Source: Diprion similis (lineage: Eukaryota; Arthropoda; Insecta; Hymenoptera; Diprionidae). Taken from it: a stretch of DNA of 64,000 bases. Positions within the stretch are counted from its first letter, which is position 1; every line of letters starts with the position of its first letter. Made by a program: the position numbers and the translations under genes. Location of the stretch: assembly GCF_021155765.1 (NCBI RefSeq), contig NC_060115.1, positions 6,118,493 through 6,182,492 of the forward strand, read 5' to 3'. Under the pieces are notes generated by a model. The model did no database searches. It saw only the letters and a list, made by a program, of their open reading frames with translations, and was not told the DNA's origin. Shown one piece after another: positions 1 to 12,552 of the stretch.

Positions 1-336
1 GATTCGACATTGCCTAGACATAGAATCGGGCTAATGCTACTGGCAGCCATATTTTTATCTCTCGTGTTCCTTTTCGAATCTTTTTGTTTTTCTCTATTTT
101 TATATGAGATAAATTGCGTTTGAAATATACAGTATCTTTGTTGCAATACGATAAGATTACTAACTACAGTTTGCAAACTACGTATTGCAATTTGCGAGCT
201 GCATGGGATGTTACGTGTTACAATTCTAGCAGATTATAACGAATTTCGAATCAATTTCTGTTGGAGTATTTACACTCTCACCTCACAATCAGAGTAAAAT
301 CACAAATAATGTGTAAGATAAAGTAGTTGTTGTTGG

Positions 337-359
337 TTTTTTTTTTTTTTTTTTTTTTT
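337..359. repeat. Poly-T homopolymer tract
   Basis: An uninterrupted run of about 23 T, one of several in the first 3 kb (others near 765-797, 1802-1865, 2731-2780 and 2948-2962). On the minus strand these are A-tracts. Confidence 0.9.
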
Positions 360-1680
360 GTCATTTTTAAAAATTTTTTGTCGACAGGTCCAGATCCTCG
401 AGAGGTTTATCAAAACGTTTGCCGACAAAAACAGTTCAAAAATTGCAAAATGAAAAAACTCCAACTGACACAAATTTTTCAACAGATCGGGTCGAATAGA
501 ATCGAGTTATTGAAAAGAAGAAAGTAAATTACGACTCGTGAATTCTCCGAATATGTTTATCGCGTCCTGAAGTAGATGAAAAAAAAAAAAATAAAATAAA
601 ATAAAAAAACCAAATACGCTATAACTTTTCAACACGTAATCATTCCTGCGCGCCTCGCAATGAACCAACCAAGCAATCTGACAAGCCGCAAAATGCTTCG
701 ATAATCGTATAGTTATAATGTATGTTATATTTATGTACAGAAATTCGACCAACTATGAATCTTGGTTTTTTTTTTCTTTTTTTTTTTTTTTTTTTTCTTT
801 TTTCTTCACCTCCATTACTTCGCTTCCATTGGTTAATATTTTAAATACCTATTTATGGTTACTCGTTATTATATTCAATAATATGTATAATACAAGCTTT
901 TGTTTACGTACGTAGATTTATCTGAAACACGCAAGTGAGATGCGCGTGCGTATTAATAAATCATTATGTATCCCACATACATACATACATAGATACATAC
1001 TTGTGATGACTACGTACGTATGCATAGGTATGTATTCTACAGTTATGCTGATAGGGCATTATTAAATAGAACACCATCATCACACGATTCGCTTCACTAT
1101 CTGCTACCACCTTTTTCATTTCCAATATGAAATATTTCAGAAGGTAGAATCGCACGATTCGAACGCAACGAATAAGTTCAATTTCTTCAATGAAATCTGA
1201 TCATTCAACTGCAGGTAGTTTAACTTCATCTTATTCGATTCGATTTTATGCGATTCTATTTACGGTCTGAAATTTTCTCCGATTTATATTCCAGGATATT
1301 CACAATGCGTTTTTCACAACAACACAACGCGTAATCGCGTTACAAAAATGAAATGTTAAATTTTAAAGATTGAATAATTACGATAAGAGACTATCGATAA
1401 TAATAAGAAACGTGTTGTTAATGTTTCTCAGTGATTATCCTGGTTGCATTACTTTAGTAATAATCAATATTGATTTATCCGTATTTTTCTTCTTCTTTCT
1501 TATATAAATATTAATAATAATTAAATATAATATTTCGTTATGCTTAATACGCCTCGCAATTAAGATGATTATTTTTCCTATGTGGTGTTGTAAGATTGTG
1601 TCTGCGAAAATGTCTTTGTATGAATGTATTTCCGTTGCGTATGGTTGTCCTTAAATTCTACACGTGTGCATACATGTGTT

Positions 1681-1703
1681 TGTGTGTGTGTGTGTGTGTG
1701 TGT
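1681..1703. repeat. (TG)n dinucleotide microsatellite
   Basis: About eleven tandem TG units, followed by an ATACATATGTATAC-like alternating purine/pyrimidine stretch to about 1757. Confidence 0.9.
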
Positions 1704-2449
1704 ACGCTATCTGCATATGTATACAAACACATAACATATGTATATACATATACATAGTAGTTGGCCATTTCCTTTCAGGCTAATCTAGTGTTGCCATTTC
1801 GTTTTTTTTTTTTTGTTTTTTTTTCTTTTATACATGGTTGTATTTTTCTTCTTTTTTTTTTTCTTTTAGCTTTTCTTTTATTTCAAATTTTCATTTCGTT
1901 ACTTATTTCAGATTATAGATGATCTGACCTGAGGTGCTGACTCCGAACGTAAAAATTTCGAATTCGTATTCACCTGAGCTTGGTTATCGTGTAATGTCAC
2001 AATTGTTATACTCTCATCGAAGGCATAAGAATGGTAATGTTATTGTATAACGATAATGAATACAAAGCTCAAGAATCAACAACTCTGGTATTAATTTACG
2101 AATGTACTGTAGAACGCTATTTTAGTGTCTAAACTTTTCTTTTTCATTAATTTTTGTTTTCGCTATAATCTATACTTCATTCCGCAACTACTGAATATAA
2201 GTAATATTCATTTTTCATTTACGTGAGCGAAGGCAATAAGGAAAAACTTAATTGAAGTGGGCAAAGATCTTCTTAATTTTTTTTCTCTCTTTTAACCAAC
2301 TAAAAGAAATGCAATTAATAAAAGCAATTTTATAAAAAAAAAGAAAAATGCTTAACGCGATTCACGCTGAAAACCTGATTATTGATTATTGCATAGCCTA
2401 AAACATTTCCGATCTTCAATTGCTTATAGCGTAAATAAAAGTTCCCAAG

Positions 2450-2500
2450 AATAATAATAATAATAATAATCAATAATATTATTAATAATAATATATAACA
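2450..2500. repeat. (AAT)n trinucleotide microsatellite
   Basis: Tandem AAT units with interruptions, continuing into AATATTATT inverted units. A second, shorter AAT run lies at about 5087-5105. Confidence 0.85.
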
Positions 2501-3154
2501 GAAATATTCAAATAAATATAAACATAAATCGGTGTTCGAATTTACACATTCTTATATAATTACCTATCTCGACTATTTCCAATTTTTTACTACTCGTATC
2601 TGTATGCATATATCGCGATGCCGGATGCCTTTTTTCATTATCTACCCGCGTGTTAAACTCGCAGAACGTATTGCATCGGAAATTTCATATTAAAAGTTCA
2701 ATAATTTGGAATTAATATTTATAGTTGACTATTTTTTTTTTATTCATTTTTTCATGTTTTTTTTTTTTTTATTTTATTTTTGTTACTTTATTGTTTATCA
2801 TTCATTTATTATCTACTAAAGCCTAAAAACGTTGTAAATTCTACTTCTCACAGAGTTTCAACGACTACACATTTATAGAATCGTTTGTGCTCGTACCTTT
2901 CTCAATTACAATTCTATAATTACAATTTGGTTTTTGTTCAGTTGTGTGTTTTTTTTTTTTTTTCTTTCTTTCTTTCGTTTTCTTTCTCTCATTATTTTGT
3001 ATCATCATATACGGTACATATATGATATATCTACAAATACATAGAGAAAAACCTTCGCAATGCCGCGCACAAAAATTTAGCTCATGTCGATCCCAAGCCG
3101 GAGTATAGAATTTGTCAAAAGCCAAAACATATGAAGGCATTTATTTGTATATAA

Positions 3155-3282
3155 ATATACACACGCAAGCGTGTATACACAGACATATATGTGTATGCGT
3201 ATACATATCAAGATGTACATATATAGACACACATATATCCACGCATAGAGATATGTATATGTATATATATATATATAAAAGA
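3155..3282. repeat. Alternating ATAC/ATATGT low-complexity stretch
   Basis: Imperfect repeats of TACACA, CATATATG and GTATAT that are largely self-complementary. The result is long overlapping ORFs on both strands without coding character. Confidence 0.75.
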
Positions 3283-5756
3283 GGCTGGGGTCTAGTAAAT
3301 AGTTGTTCTTAAACAGTTTGAAACATGGTTGGACAGTTCGCCGTTGTTCAACATGCTTAGAAGAAACGACATTGCGACGTAAATAATTAGGATGATATTG
3401 ACAGGTGTGATGTTCTGATCGCACGCATGTGCAGGCTTGAAACTCGACCAATCGGAGTAAAAAAACCAGAATGGTTCTTGAATAAATATTTTTTCAACGA
3501 AGAATAAATAAAAAATTACCAGTTTTATTATGCTTTGTGGCAAAGAAGGTGAACGAATAGCAATCGATCGAGTCTCAAGCATTCTAAAAATTTAAATTAA
3601 CGTTTTTTTAATGCCTTCTTCTTTTTTCCTTTAGTACGTTACTTATACTATGACGACAACGGTTGTCAGCTACACATCAAGCGGGCTATATTATATGTAT
3701 ACTTGTCCATAGAACATCTAGTTTTTATTTTTATCCGTTCGTTACCCCCTGAATATGAAATGATTTTTGCATTGCTTTGGTAGAAACAAAAATCTGACTA
3801 ACTGGGAAGAATGATTGTAACATTTCATCTCATGTACCATATCCCTATGATAATGCAGGTGCAATATTTGCACGTTACGTTTTATTGAACTATCCAATCG
3901 ACCTGGCAATACAAACAAAGAACGAACAGTAAACTTGATAATCTACTTTAATTGATAAAGACGTAATTCAGTTTGCCCTTGGTGGTTATCACCACTGAAC
4001 GAGAGTACAGCTTCACTTCGTATTAGATGCATGCAAGAAGAGGGTACAAACAAGTTTTGACTGTCAAATTCCAACATTTAGGTAGTTTGGAAAAAATATG
4101 GGAAAAAGTTCCGCCATAAATCACAGACGGTGAAAAAATTCCAAAAGAGCATGTAGCCTCAACTTTAACTGTGAAATGAAGGTTCTAGACTAAGTTGCAA
4201 GTTGAAGAGGTTCTCTCTTCGACCCCTTATTTTCCTTTTACAATTAATTAGATGTATTGTAATAACAGAGTAAAGTTCTAAAAACAATCGAACTAATATA
4301 ACATAATTCAAAGAAAATCAACTACCCAATATTTTATAGGCTTCTTCATAGTGTTTGAAACACAGAACGAATACAATAAAATGGAGAAAAAAAAATTTCA
4401 AAATAAAGATCAAGTTGGATACCAAGAACGAAATTTTTTCCAACAGATCTTATAAAATATGAAAATGGGAAAAACGAAAAATAAAAAAAAAATAATGCCA
4501 ACAGACGGAGCCATGGAAAATAGAGGATAAAAAACTCTTTTTTACGGATTTTAACAGAAAAAAAAAATGTATGTATGTATCGAACGTTCTTCGTATCAAA
4601 CGAATAAGCTAAATTTACACGTCCAAGTGTCGAACATGGAGTAAATTTCGCATATAATGGCTCCGCAAAAAATGCTGCATGATTTCAGAGCTCAATTATT
4701 CTTTCTGACGACACAGACACGAACTGACATTCATATCATAATTATTTTCCCCGCATGTTTGTAACAATTTCAATGTGATTGTTCGTTTTCTCTTGTTTTG
4801 CTTTCGCCAAATCATTAATCTTCTCTATTTTATAAATTTTTATCTTCACCCTATGTAACACCTGTGTCATGCATGGTACCTACACATCGCTTTGACCACA
4901 TACTTTCTACGTGAATACTTTCAGTTATTACTCGTAAAGCTAATAAAACCGATGTAGCCGCGGAGAGCTGCGTGTGACAGTTATTACGATTGAATAATTA
5001 TGTACCATAATATTTTAATGCGCATTCTGGCTTTGCATTATTCAGTTATTGGTTACCAGTAACATGAATGTGAATATGAATAATATTAATAATAATAATA
5101 ATAATTAACGTTATATACATCTTCTTAATAATGAAACTCAAGGTACGGTTTAAAACGATTGAAACGCAAGACACTAAAAAAGGAAAAGAAAAAATTGATT
5201 CGTATCTATAGAATTCTTAAAATTTACCACTATGTCCACTCCACTAATACAACATCTAACGCCATTTTCCTTCCTACTACTTCATGCTATCAGCATCTTC
5301 TCATCAAGTAATCAACAAATTAAAAAGTTACGAACATTTCGCCCCTTACTTTCGACTTGGTTGTTATTTAAATTGACATTTAAATCATATTCTTCTGAAA
5401 GTAGAAAACAGAAACTGCAGGCTACAGTTAATTGTTTCCTCAGTAATTTGTACCATTTAGAGTTCACGTTATATTTCCAACAAATAAGGATAACGGTTAG
5501 AAACACTGTCTCAACTCTAAGAAGAACATTAGCCTGCAGAGGTGGAAAGACAAAAATGAAGAAAAAAATGAAAAATGTAGTGCGACGGTGCTCCCATAGA
5601 TATCTACCGTTGCTTTATCTGTGCTACCAAGTACAAGTAACGTCGTTTTTAACGAGTAACCATTACCTCAAACTCGGCCCTCAAAAGCCAACACGATATT
5701 TGTATTTTAATGTCAAATATTTCCAACCGCTCAGCTCGTGAATTATATAGTAACAT

Positions 5757-8180
5757 TTAAAACCTTCCATATGACGCAAAGCCTAAGAAGGGAAACGGGA
5801 ACCTTGGTGTTTGCGTTTGTGTTTGTGTCTGTGTTGGTGTTTGAATTTGCGTTTGCGTTTGCGTCTGATGCTGCTGCGACTGTTGCAGGCGAAGAGACGA
5901 AGTGTACGGAGGCCGCTGGAGTAGCGACGACGTGGTGGCATTTTGCAAGGTTGCAAATGACTGTCCTTGATTATACGAACGCAGATTCGAACGACGAGCA
6001 AAAGATAAAACACGAGGAGGACATCCTCCCTGTGCGTGAGCGGCAGAACCTCGCGGTATGTTAAAATTTCCCCCAACGTTGGTCGAGCTGTTTTGAATAT
6101 TTAGCACATTGGCAGGCAGTCCTGGGATTCCGGGGATCCCAAGAGAGTTTGAAAGACTTGGTAGAGTTGGTAAATTCGACAGGGTTGACAGATTTGACAG
6201 ATTTATATTAGCTTGTAGATTATGCGGTAGGGAGAGGGCGCGTGGCGCGAGGTAGTGTACGTCGAAAGATGGGCGGGGGGGCTAGTAAAGCCGCATACCT
6301 TCCTCGAAGTTGACGACAAGAGGGTCGACGGCCGGACTGCCAATGAAGCTCCCAGCTTCGCTGCCCCCGCGGCCTTGATCGGATTCGGTGCTACTTCCAT
6401 CGAGGGTGGTGCGTGGATCCGAATCGTACTTGCCATCATCTGTCGGAAACGAAAAGCATTGAAAACAATGGAAAAACGAGTTTTGTGTATACGCTTGTCT
6501 CTGTAACTACACAAGTTTTGACTTGTTGTAGCTATTACAAATTCCCACTTAATTATTCATAAAAACAATGCTATTACATTCCATAAAGCTCGAAAACATG
6601 ATTTACATCGACAGAATGTTGTTTAATGTCACACCTGACACACATTCAGATTGCCATTTTGATGTGAACGGAACGTTAACATGTTTATGACAGCCTCACA
6701 GTGTCCAGTTCGATCGAGATAAGTAATTCCAGGCAGTTTTACAGAAATTTCAGATTGGCAGGTAAAAATAACAAACTTCTTCTTTAGATCATATTCAACC
6801 GCATGACAAGAAAATACTTTTAAAAATAAACAATCTAAGGTCGGATGTATTAGGTAAAATTTATTCATCACAATGTTGAAGGTGAGTTTTTCAAATTCTA
6901 TTACGGACAAATAAATTGAGGCTCACGTTCCAATAAAACTAAGACACGGGAATCAAATTGCCTGATATTGCCAGGTATTTTTATTCATCTTTGTGGAATC
7001 TCCATAATAATTTGAGAATTCCCATTATGACTGGACACAATGAGTCTATTACTCAGAAAAATTATTTGGGAATCGATTTTGGTTGATAATTTGTATACCC
7101 TGACGGTTGGACCATTCTTGGTTGACGGGCTTCGCAGTCAGCTCATTGTTTCTTCCAGGATTAATTGGCTCGGCTGTTGTTGGGCCGCGAGCATTCTTGT
7201 GCATGAAACAGCAATGAGGTTTTCTACATCCACCCGGTTGCGTCTCCCAGTAGCATGCGATCGATTTGCGATTTTTCTGTAACAAAATTTCGCTTTTGAT
7301 TAAACTCAGATGCTTGATGATTGTGCAAATTCCTTGATACAACAAGGCATCAAGAAATTATTCAAAAAATGCAGAAAACCTATTATAAAATCCGTGTCAT
7401 CATTGATACCTTAAGTTCCATGTGTCTGAAGTTGCAATGCTCGTTGAGACAATTCCCCGATTGCCAGTACGAGCACATCGTCTCGCATCCCAAGGCAGAG
7501 GGCTCATGTCTAAATGCGCAAGCGTCACCCTGAGGAAGTAGAAATAGGTACCATTATGATTGAATTTAAGTGAAATTGGAAAATATGTGACTTCGTAATT
7601 TAGATTGTTGTAAAGTAGCTGTTAATTATAACTAGTGATAGTGACTAGAAAAAGAAAATGAAAGAACTGACCAAGGCTCAGTCAGAGTGGAATTAGATTG
7701 AGGAAAATCTAAATTTAGCTTGAGAGTCTGAATAAAAATCAGAACAAGAGTGTAAAACAGGAAAATCTCGTCAATATCTTCAATAAAAGAGAGGAGAATA
7801 ATATTTCCGGGTGGTGAAAATTAGAGATAAGTAAGTGTAAATGGAGTGGGAATTTACGAGGAAAAATTGAAACATCAGAGAATACCGATTTCAACAAATG
7901 TTTCGTACGCAACGAAAGTCCTCCGGCGATTACTGTCTCGTTACAAGTGAAAGGGGATCAAGAGCGAAACATACGACATGGCTGCAACATGGCCGACCTA
8001 ACCTTACAATTCATTTGGCTCACGCAATATGGAATCGCGCGTGTCAAAAACGTCACGGTACGATAGCTCGTAGAATGATGAAGGAGATAATAATTGTTGT
8101 CAATGTTGATGAAATATTACCTTTAAACATGTCGAATAGTAGAAAAAGTAGCAGTCGGTGTTTTTTTGACTGTGCTCCAT
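5757..8180 (-). CDS. ZC3H11A: ZC3H11A-like CCCH zinc-finger protein
   Basis: Five coding exons: 8180-8121, 7529-7410, 7276-7099, 6439-6299, 6211-5757; phases close and give 317 aa. Three tandem CCCH fingers are visible at the N-terminus: C10-C18-C24-H28, C39-C47-C52-H56 and C68-C77-C82-H86. The spacing and the CYWETQPGGC segment match the N-terminal finger cluster of vertebrate ZC3H11A, an RNA-binding protein associated with TREX-dependent mRNA export. A short acidic segment ending in PLVVNFEE follows, as in the vertebrate protein, then a low-complexity tail with Gln-Thr dipeptide repeats. The ATG lies directly after a splice acceptor (cttgcag), so the 5' UTR is on an upstream exon. The protein is much shorter than human ZC3H11A (about 810 aa); the tail has no recognised homology. 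The finger exons are secure; the acceptor of exon 5 is the least certain junction. Confidence 0.85.
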
Positions 8181-8538
8181 CTGCAAGAATTGGTAAAAAG
8201 ATGAGTGGTCGTGTTCCTTGCTGTAAAAGAGAAGAAGAAAAATGATAAAATATGAGAAAACTTTAGTGGCTTCCGCCCCCGGTATTATCCTGCGAACTGA
8301 CGAACGTTACGTTTGGTATTCATAGGTATATCTGATGAAAAAGTTACCATTTCGTCCTAAACATGATCGTGATTTTCAACTCCCCGTGCTTCGCTTCGGA
8401 ACGGTCAAATTTATACTGGAAATTCGTACCGAATTTCGTGGGGTAAACGGAGGAAAAACTCATGGCAAACAATAGGGGATAGTTCGAGGACAATTTTTTA
8501 TTACTAATATTATGAATATGTCATATTTATCTACTTAC

Positions 8539-8750
8539 GTCCAGTCGTGATGCGTCGGGTGGTCTTCTTTTTTTTCTTCTCGCTGCCCTCTCGCTTTGCC
8601 CGAGAATATCCGTCTGGCGTCTGCGTTCACGAAAATACCCGAACTCCAAACGGCGATCAACCGAATTGACGTTCGCGAATCTTCGCCGAGACCGCGCTGT
8701 TGGGGAGCGCGGGAACTTTTGAAACGTGCGCAAGCTGCGTAACTTGTCAC
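8539..8750 (-). other. Probable 5' UTR exon of the ZC3H11A-like gene
   Basis: A GC-rich island ends at a strong minus-strand donor (GGAC|GTAAGT, junction 8539/8538). The coding start at 8180 sits exactly at an acceptor, so this is the obvious upstream partner. The overlapping minus ORFs here are probably compositional. The transcription start is not defined; 8750 is an approximate upper bound. Confidence 0.55.
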
Positions 8751-11700
8751 CTGCTGGCTCGCTTATGAATTTTTAACATGCGTATAATATTTATATGTAC
8801 GTGAATATTATTAATGAATATATTTTGAATAAAAACGAAATGCGAAAGGTTCGATTTCATCTCTCAAAAATGACACGGGCATAAACACAGCAATTATGTG
8901 TGAGGTATTGAATATTGAAGTCCAACATTTCAGATGAACTATATTTTATAATTACCGATATTTCCTATGGATTCGATGAAGTAATCAAACACGAACGATC
9001 ATTAATAATTGCCTGATATACTGTAGTGAAGCGGCAAAAGAGATACTTCTTTGTATACCTACAGGGAGACCTGTAATATTTATTTAGAAAAAATATGGTC
9101 AACAAATTTTACTCACAACTTTATTCAGTAAGTTATAACGCTCATATATCTTCGCACAATTGATATGTTGACGAAAAATGAGAATTTATCACATTGTGGA
9201 CAAGAAATAGAAATAGTCCACAGCCAATACCAAACCTGGAGTATAGGTACTTATCATGTATATTACATAAAAAAAATGATGTACAGAATTTTTATGTAAG
9301 TAGTCTTAAAAATAAAATATAGGTAGATACAAATTTTTCCGTCTAAGAAGCACTGAAAATTAATGAATCAGTTGTGTAAAATTAAATGCGTTTGATAACA
9401 ACCGTTACGCTTTTCCAAATAGTAAACTGTCTACAAAGCGTATGTTTCAAATTTCAACAATTTGTACATTTATCAATAATAGTACAATACTCATTGTCAA
9501 TTGTAATATTTCAAATAATAATCACTGTTTTAGCAGCATCGTTCAACTACGCTATCTTTCTTTACTTCACCATCTCAAATTCTCTTCTACATTCAGCATT
9601 CATGGTTCCACAAAACGACTTATTGTGGAAAACGGTGAGAAAAAGTAAAATGCGGATGAACCGTACAGAGACTATCTGGGTTTGATCTTAATGTGTTCAA
9701 GTATTTTCCCCCTAAATAATTCTGATGTATGAATATTTGGTGGTTGGTGATACTAATGAAGGGAAAGGTACATAGTAAATAAAAACAGTATAATTTTCCT
9801 TAGCATTGGAAACTGAAAAATATTTGAAATGATTCATAAAACGCACAAAAGATCAAAAGAGTATACGATAGAAAGTAAAGCTGTATGTACTGTATCATGT
9901 ACAACACAAATAAGGTGATAGTCTTTTCGAGGTAACTAAAAAGCCTTTGATATCTGATATTAACTCTCTCTTAATTAATATTTTCGATATCTTTTCACTG
10001 CCTTCAACACAACCATAATCGAATGTAATTTCAGACCTATAAATATTATAATCACAAAATTCCAACGCTGGTAGCAAAATAAGAACTTCAGTACGAATAC
10101 AGTACAAATTTGTTATGTAAAAAAATATTCCACTTATACATACCTATTCATAGTATATGTCATAGTAAAACCTTTTTGATAGATTGAATTTAAAAATCGA
10201 AGTACAGATAACGAATTTAGAAAAGGGCCTTTAAGTTATGCAAAGTAAAGAAAAGTTATCATTTGTAAGAAGATATGTGATATCTGCCTAAATTTAGGAT
10301 ATGAAATATGAAGATTTAAGTTTATTTTAAGACATAGATAACATTTCAAGAAAAATCGTACTAGAGTTTAAACGGAAGTATTCTCTTAATTAATGGTTAT
10401 TCATCTTTTTTATGAAATCCTCCTGATAAATCTACGCCGCGTTGTGCCTACTCAGTCGATGTAGAAGTAAACTTCTAAGAAATGAGTTTAGAAAACCGAT
10501 TACCTATATACGTTTTAAAATATTTTCAAAAACAATACGACAAATATCTTTGATGTAGTACATATTATTCTTATATTCAAAAAGTCCCCAAAGTATTCAT
10601 TACAAAAACGAATTCATCAACACTACAATTCGACAGAAAATCTATAGTCTTTGTATGATACTCGTTATCCGCTATCAGTCCCTCACAAAACTTACCGCAT
10701 GTATATTTTAACACAACAAATATAAACCTATAACTGCAATGGGTTGCTAAGATATTAAAACAGTCAGGGCATAACGAACTGATGTAACAATTAACTTTTA
10801 GCAATAAAATACTTCAACTCATAAGTCAATATACGACGTCACGGATGATGACCAAACAATACATTGTTATAAATAATAAAATTTGAATGCAATAAGACCA
10901 AGCATGTAAATATGTCACATCGCTTCTCTGTAAAGCCAGTAACCAACTTGTGCACATTACAAACAAGATGCTGTCACCAAAGGCATGCTTGACGTTACCT
11001 CTAATGTTTCCCAAACATACTGGAGTTTTTAGAGGTAAAATGGTGAACATTTTTAATTTCTATTACTCTTCAAAGTTTTTCATACGATGATCTACGCTCA
11101 TACGTGTATAATCTATTCTTAAATCATTCTTTTATGTACAATAAGTGGAATTCAATTCACGCTTTACAACAGCCCAATTCCAATAGCTAATAGTTAGGGA
11201 AATAAAGTCATCATGAGTAACCCCAAAATGATGATAACGTATATTTTGTTTTCTGTTTGCGCTCTGATTGCAACTCAAATTTCTCAATAAATGTTAGCTA
11301 AATATATCCTATTTTTTTTTCTTTTAAATATATTTTTTACACATTACACGCTTTGAATATATTCTGTAAAGAGGGAGTTGATCCAATGTACGTACGAGAA
11401 TGTTTTATCTCAACACGCATCTCTGGAATATTATACCCAACATGCACAATCTGCAAATGAAATTTTCATATGATTTGTGACTAGTACATACATCTTGGCT
11501 CGTTATTCTCAATTTCCCCATGAAATTATTCAACAAGTACATATTTTGATAGAAATCACTATTGCGCTTAATTGCCGCTTTTCAGTTTCCCATAACATAG
11601 AGTTCAACAACAATTACATCGTATTTAGCAATGCACAACCCAATCACGCTGTTAACATTGAAAGGTAAAAGATCTACCTCGTAGTCACTAGCTTAGTAAT

Positions 11701-12507
11701 TATAGCATGTAGGAGATAGATACTAACTAATTCTGATTGTATTTAAGAAAGATTCAGATTTCAGATCCTGAAAATACCAATGGCTGAAGTGCAATACCGA
11801 TTTTGGCATGTCTCAAAAGCAAAAAGATTAAACATTGTTAGTAAAAACTTCTAAATTGAGTTTGAGACTAGCAAGATTATCATCTTTGCTCGAAAATAAA
11901 TAATAGCACCCTTAGGTAAGGTGTATAATGCCTGCATAACAGATGCTGCTTTCCATTGATCACTTGATGGGAAAATATCAATCATAAAATAGAAACAGGA
12001 CGGCTGAGAAATTATGGGATGAAATTATCGAAGTCAATTGATCATTCGCTGTTGCGCTTTAGTTTTGATTGCTTATCGTTACACTTACTTATAAAACTAC
12101 ATACATATATGTCTATATTTACACGAAAGATTCAATTGTAATATCATCAACAAATATTGCAACTATTATGTACGGAATTTGAAAAATAATATTCTACCTA
12201 TTATTTTTTTTCTTCTTTGCTAATATCATCTAAATACAGAGACAACATGGTCACTCATCATTACTACTAACGAGAGAACCATCGTTCGTTTGTACTTTTT
12301 AATTTCCCTTGATTCAAATAGACACCCATTCAATATTAATGAACTCCTATTTCATTTTAAAGCCGGATGATATTCTCACTATCGGAAAAGCACATGGTAT
12401 TTTAGGATACGCGAAGTTGAATCTTTTTTAATCTACAGTCACCAAACATCACTGGTCAGCTGCATATTGTGCGACTTGGCAAATCATGATCTATCTAAAC
12501 GTTACGA
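8751..12507. other. Intergenic AT-rich region, no gene seen
   Basis: Lies between the ZC3H11A-like promoter and the 3' end of the BLTP3 gene. Short ORFs (for example 9386-9685 plus and 10826-11050 minus) are AT-rich, lack splice context and resemble no known family. Nothing else was supported. Confidence 0.6.
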
Positions 12508-12513
12508 TTTATT
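12508..12513 (-). terminator. Candidate polyadenylation signal of the BLTP3 gene
   Basis: AATAAA on the minus strand, 40 nt beyond the TAG stop at 12553-12555. It is the first canonical hexamer after the stop. Confidence 0.45.
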
Positions 12514-12552
12514 GGCGCTGCAGCACTTGGAACAGTCAAAGCAACTGGTGTG

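Larger units (their letters stand above)
1..5756. other. Gene-poor AT-rich region with microsatellites
   Basis: No exon with both coding character and splice signals was recognised here. The stretch is rich in homopolymer T (for example about 337-359 and 765-797), simple repeats and short random ORFs. Because the ZC3H11A-like gene ends at 5757 on the minus strand, part of this may be its 3' UTR, but no convincing transcript end could be fixed. The longest ORF (plus strand, 5232-5741) has no recognisable motif and is treated as chance. Confidence 0.6.
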
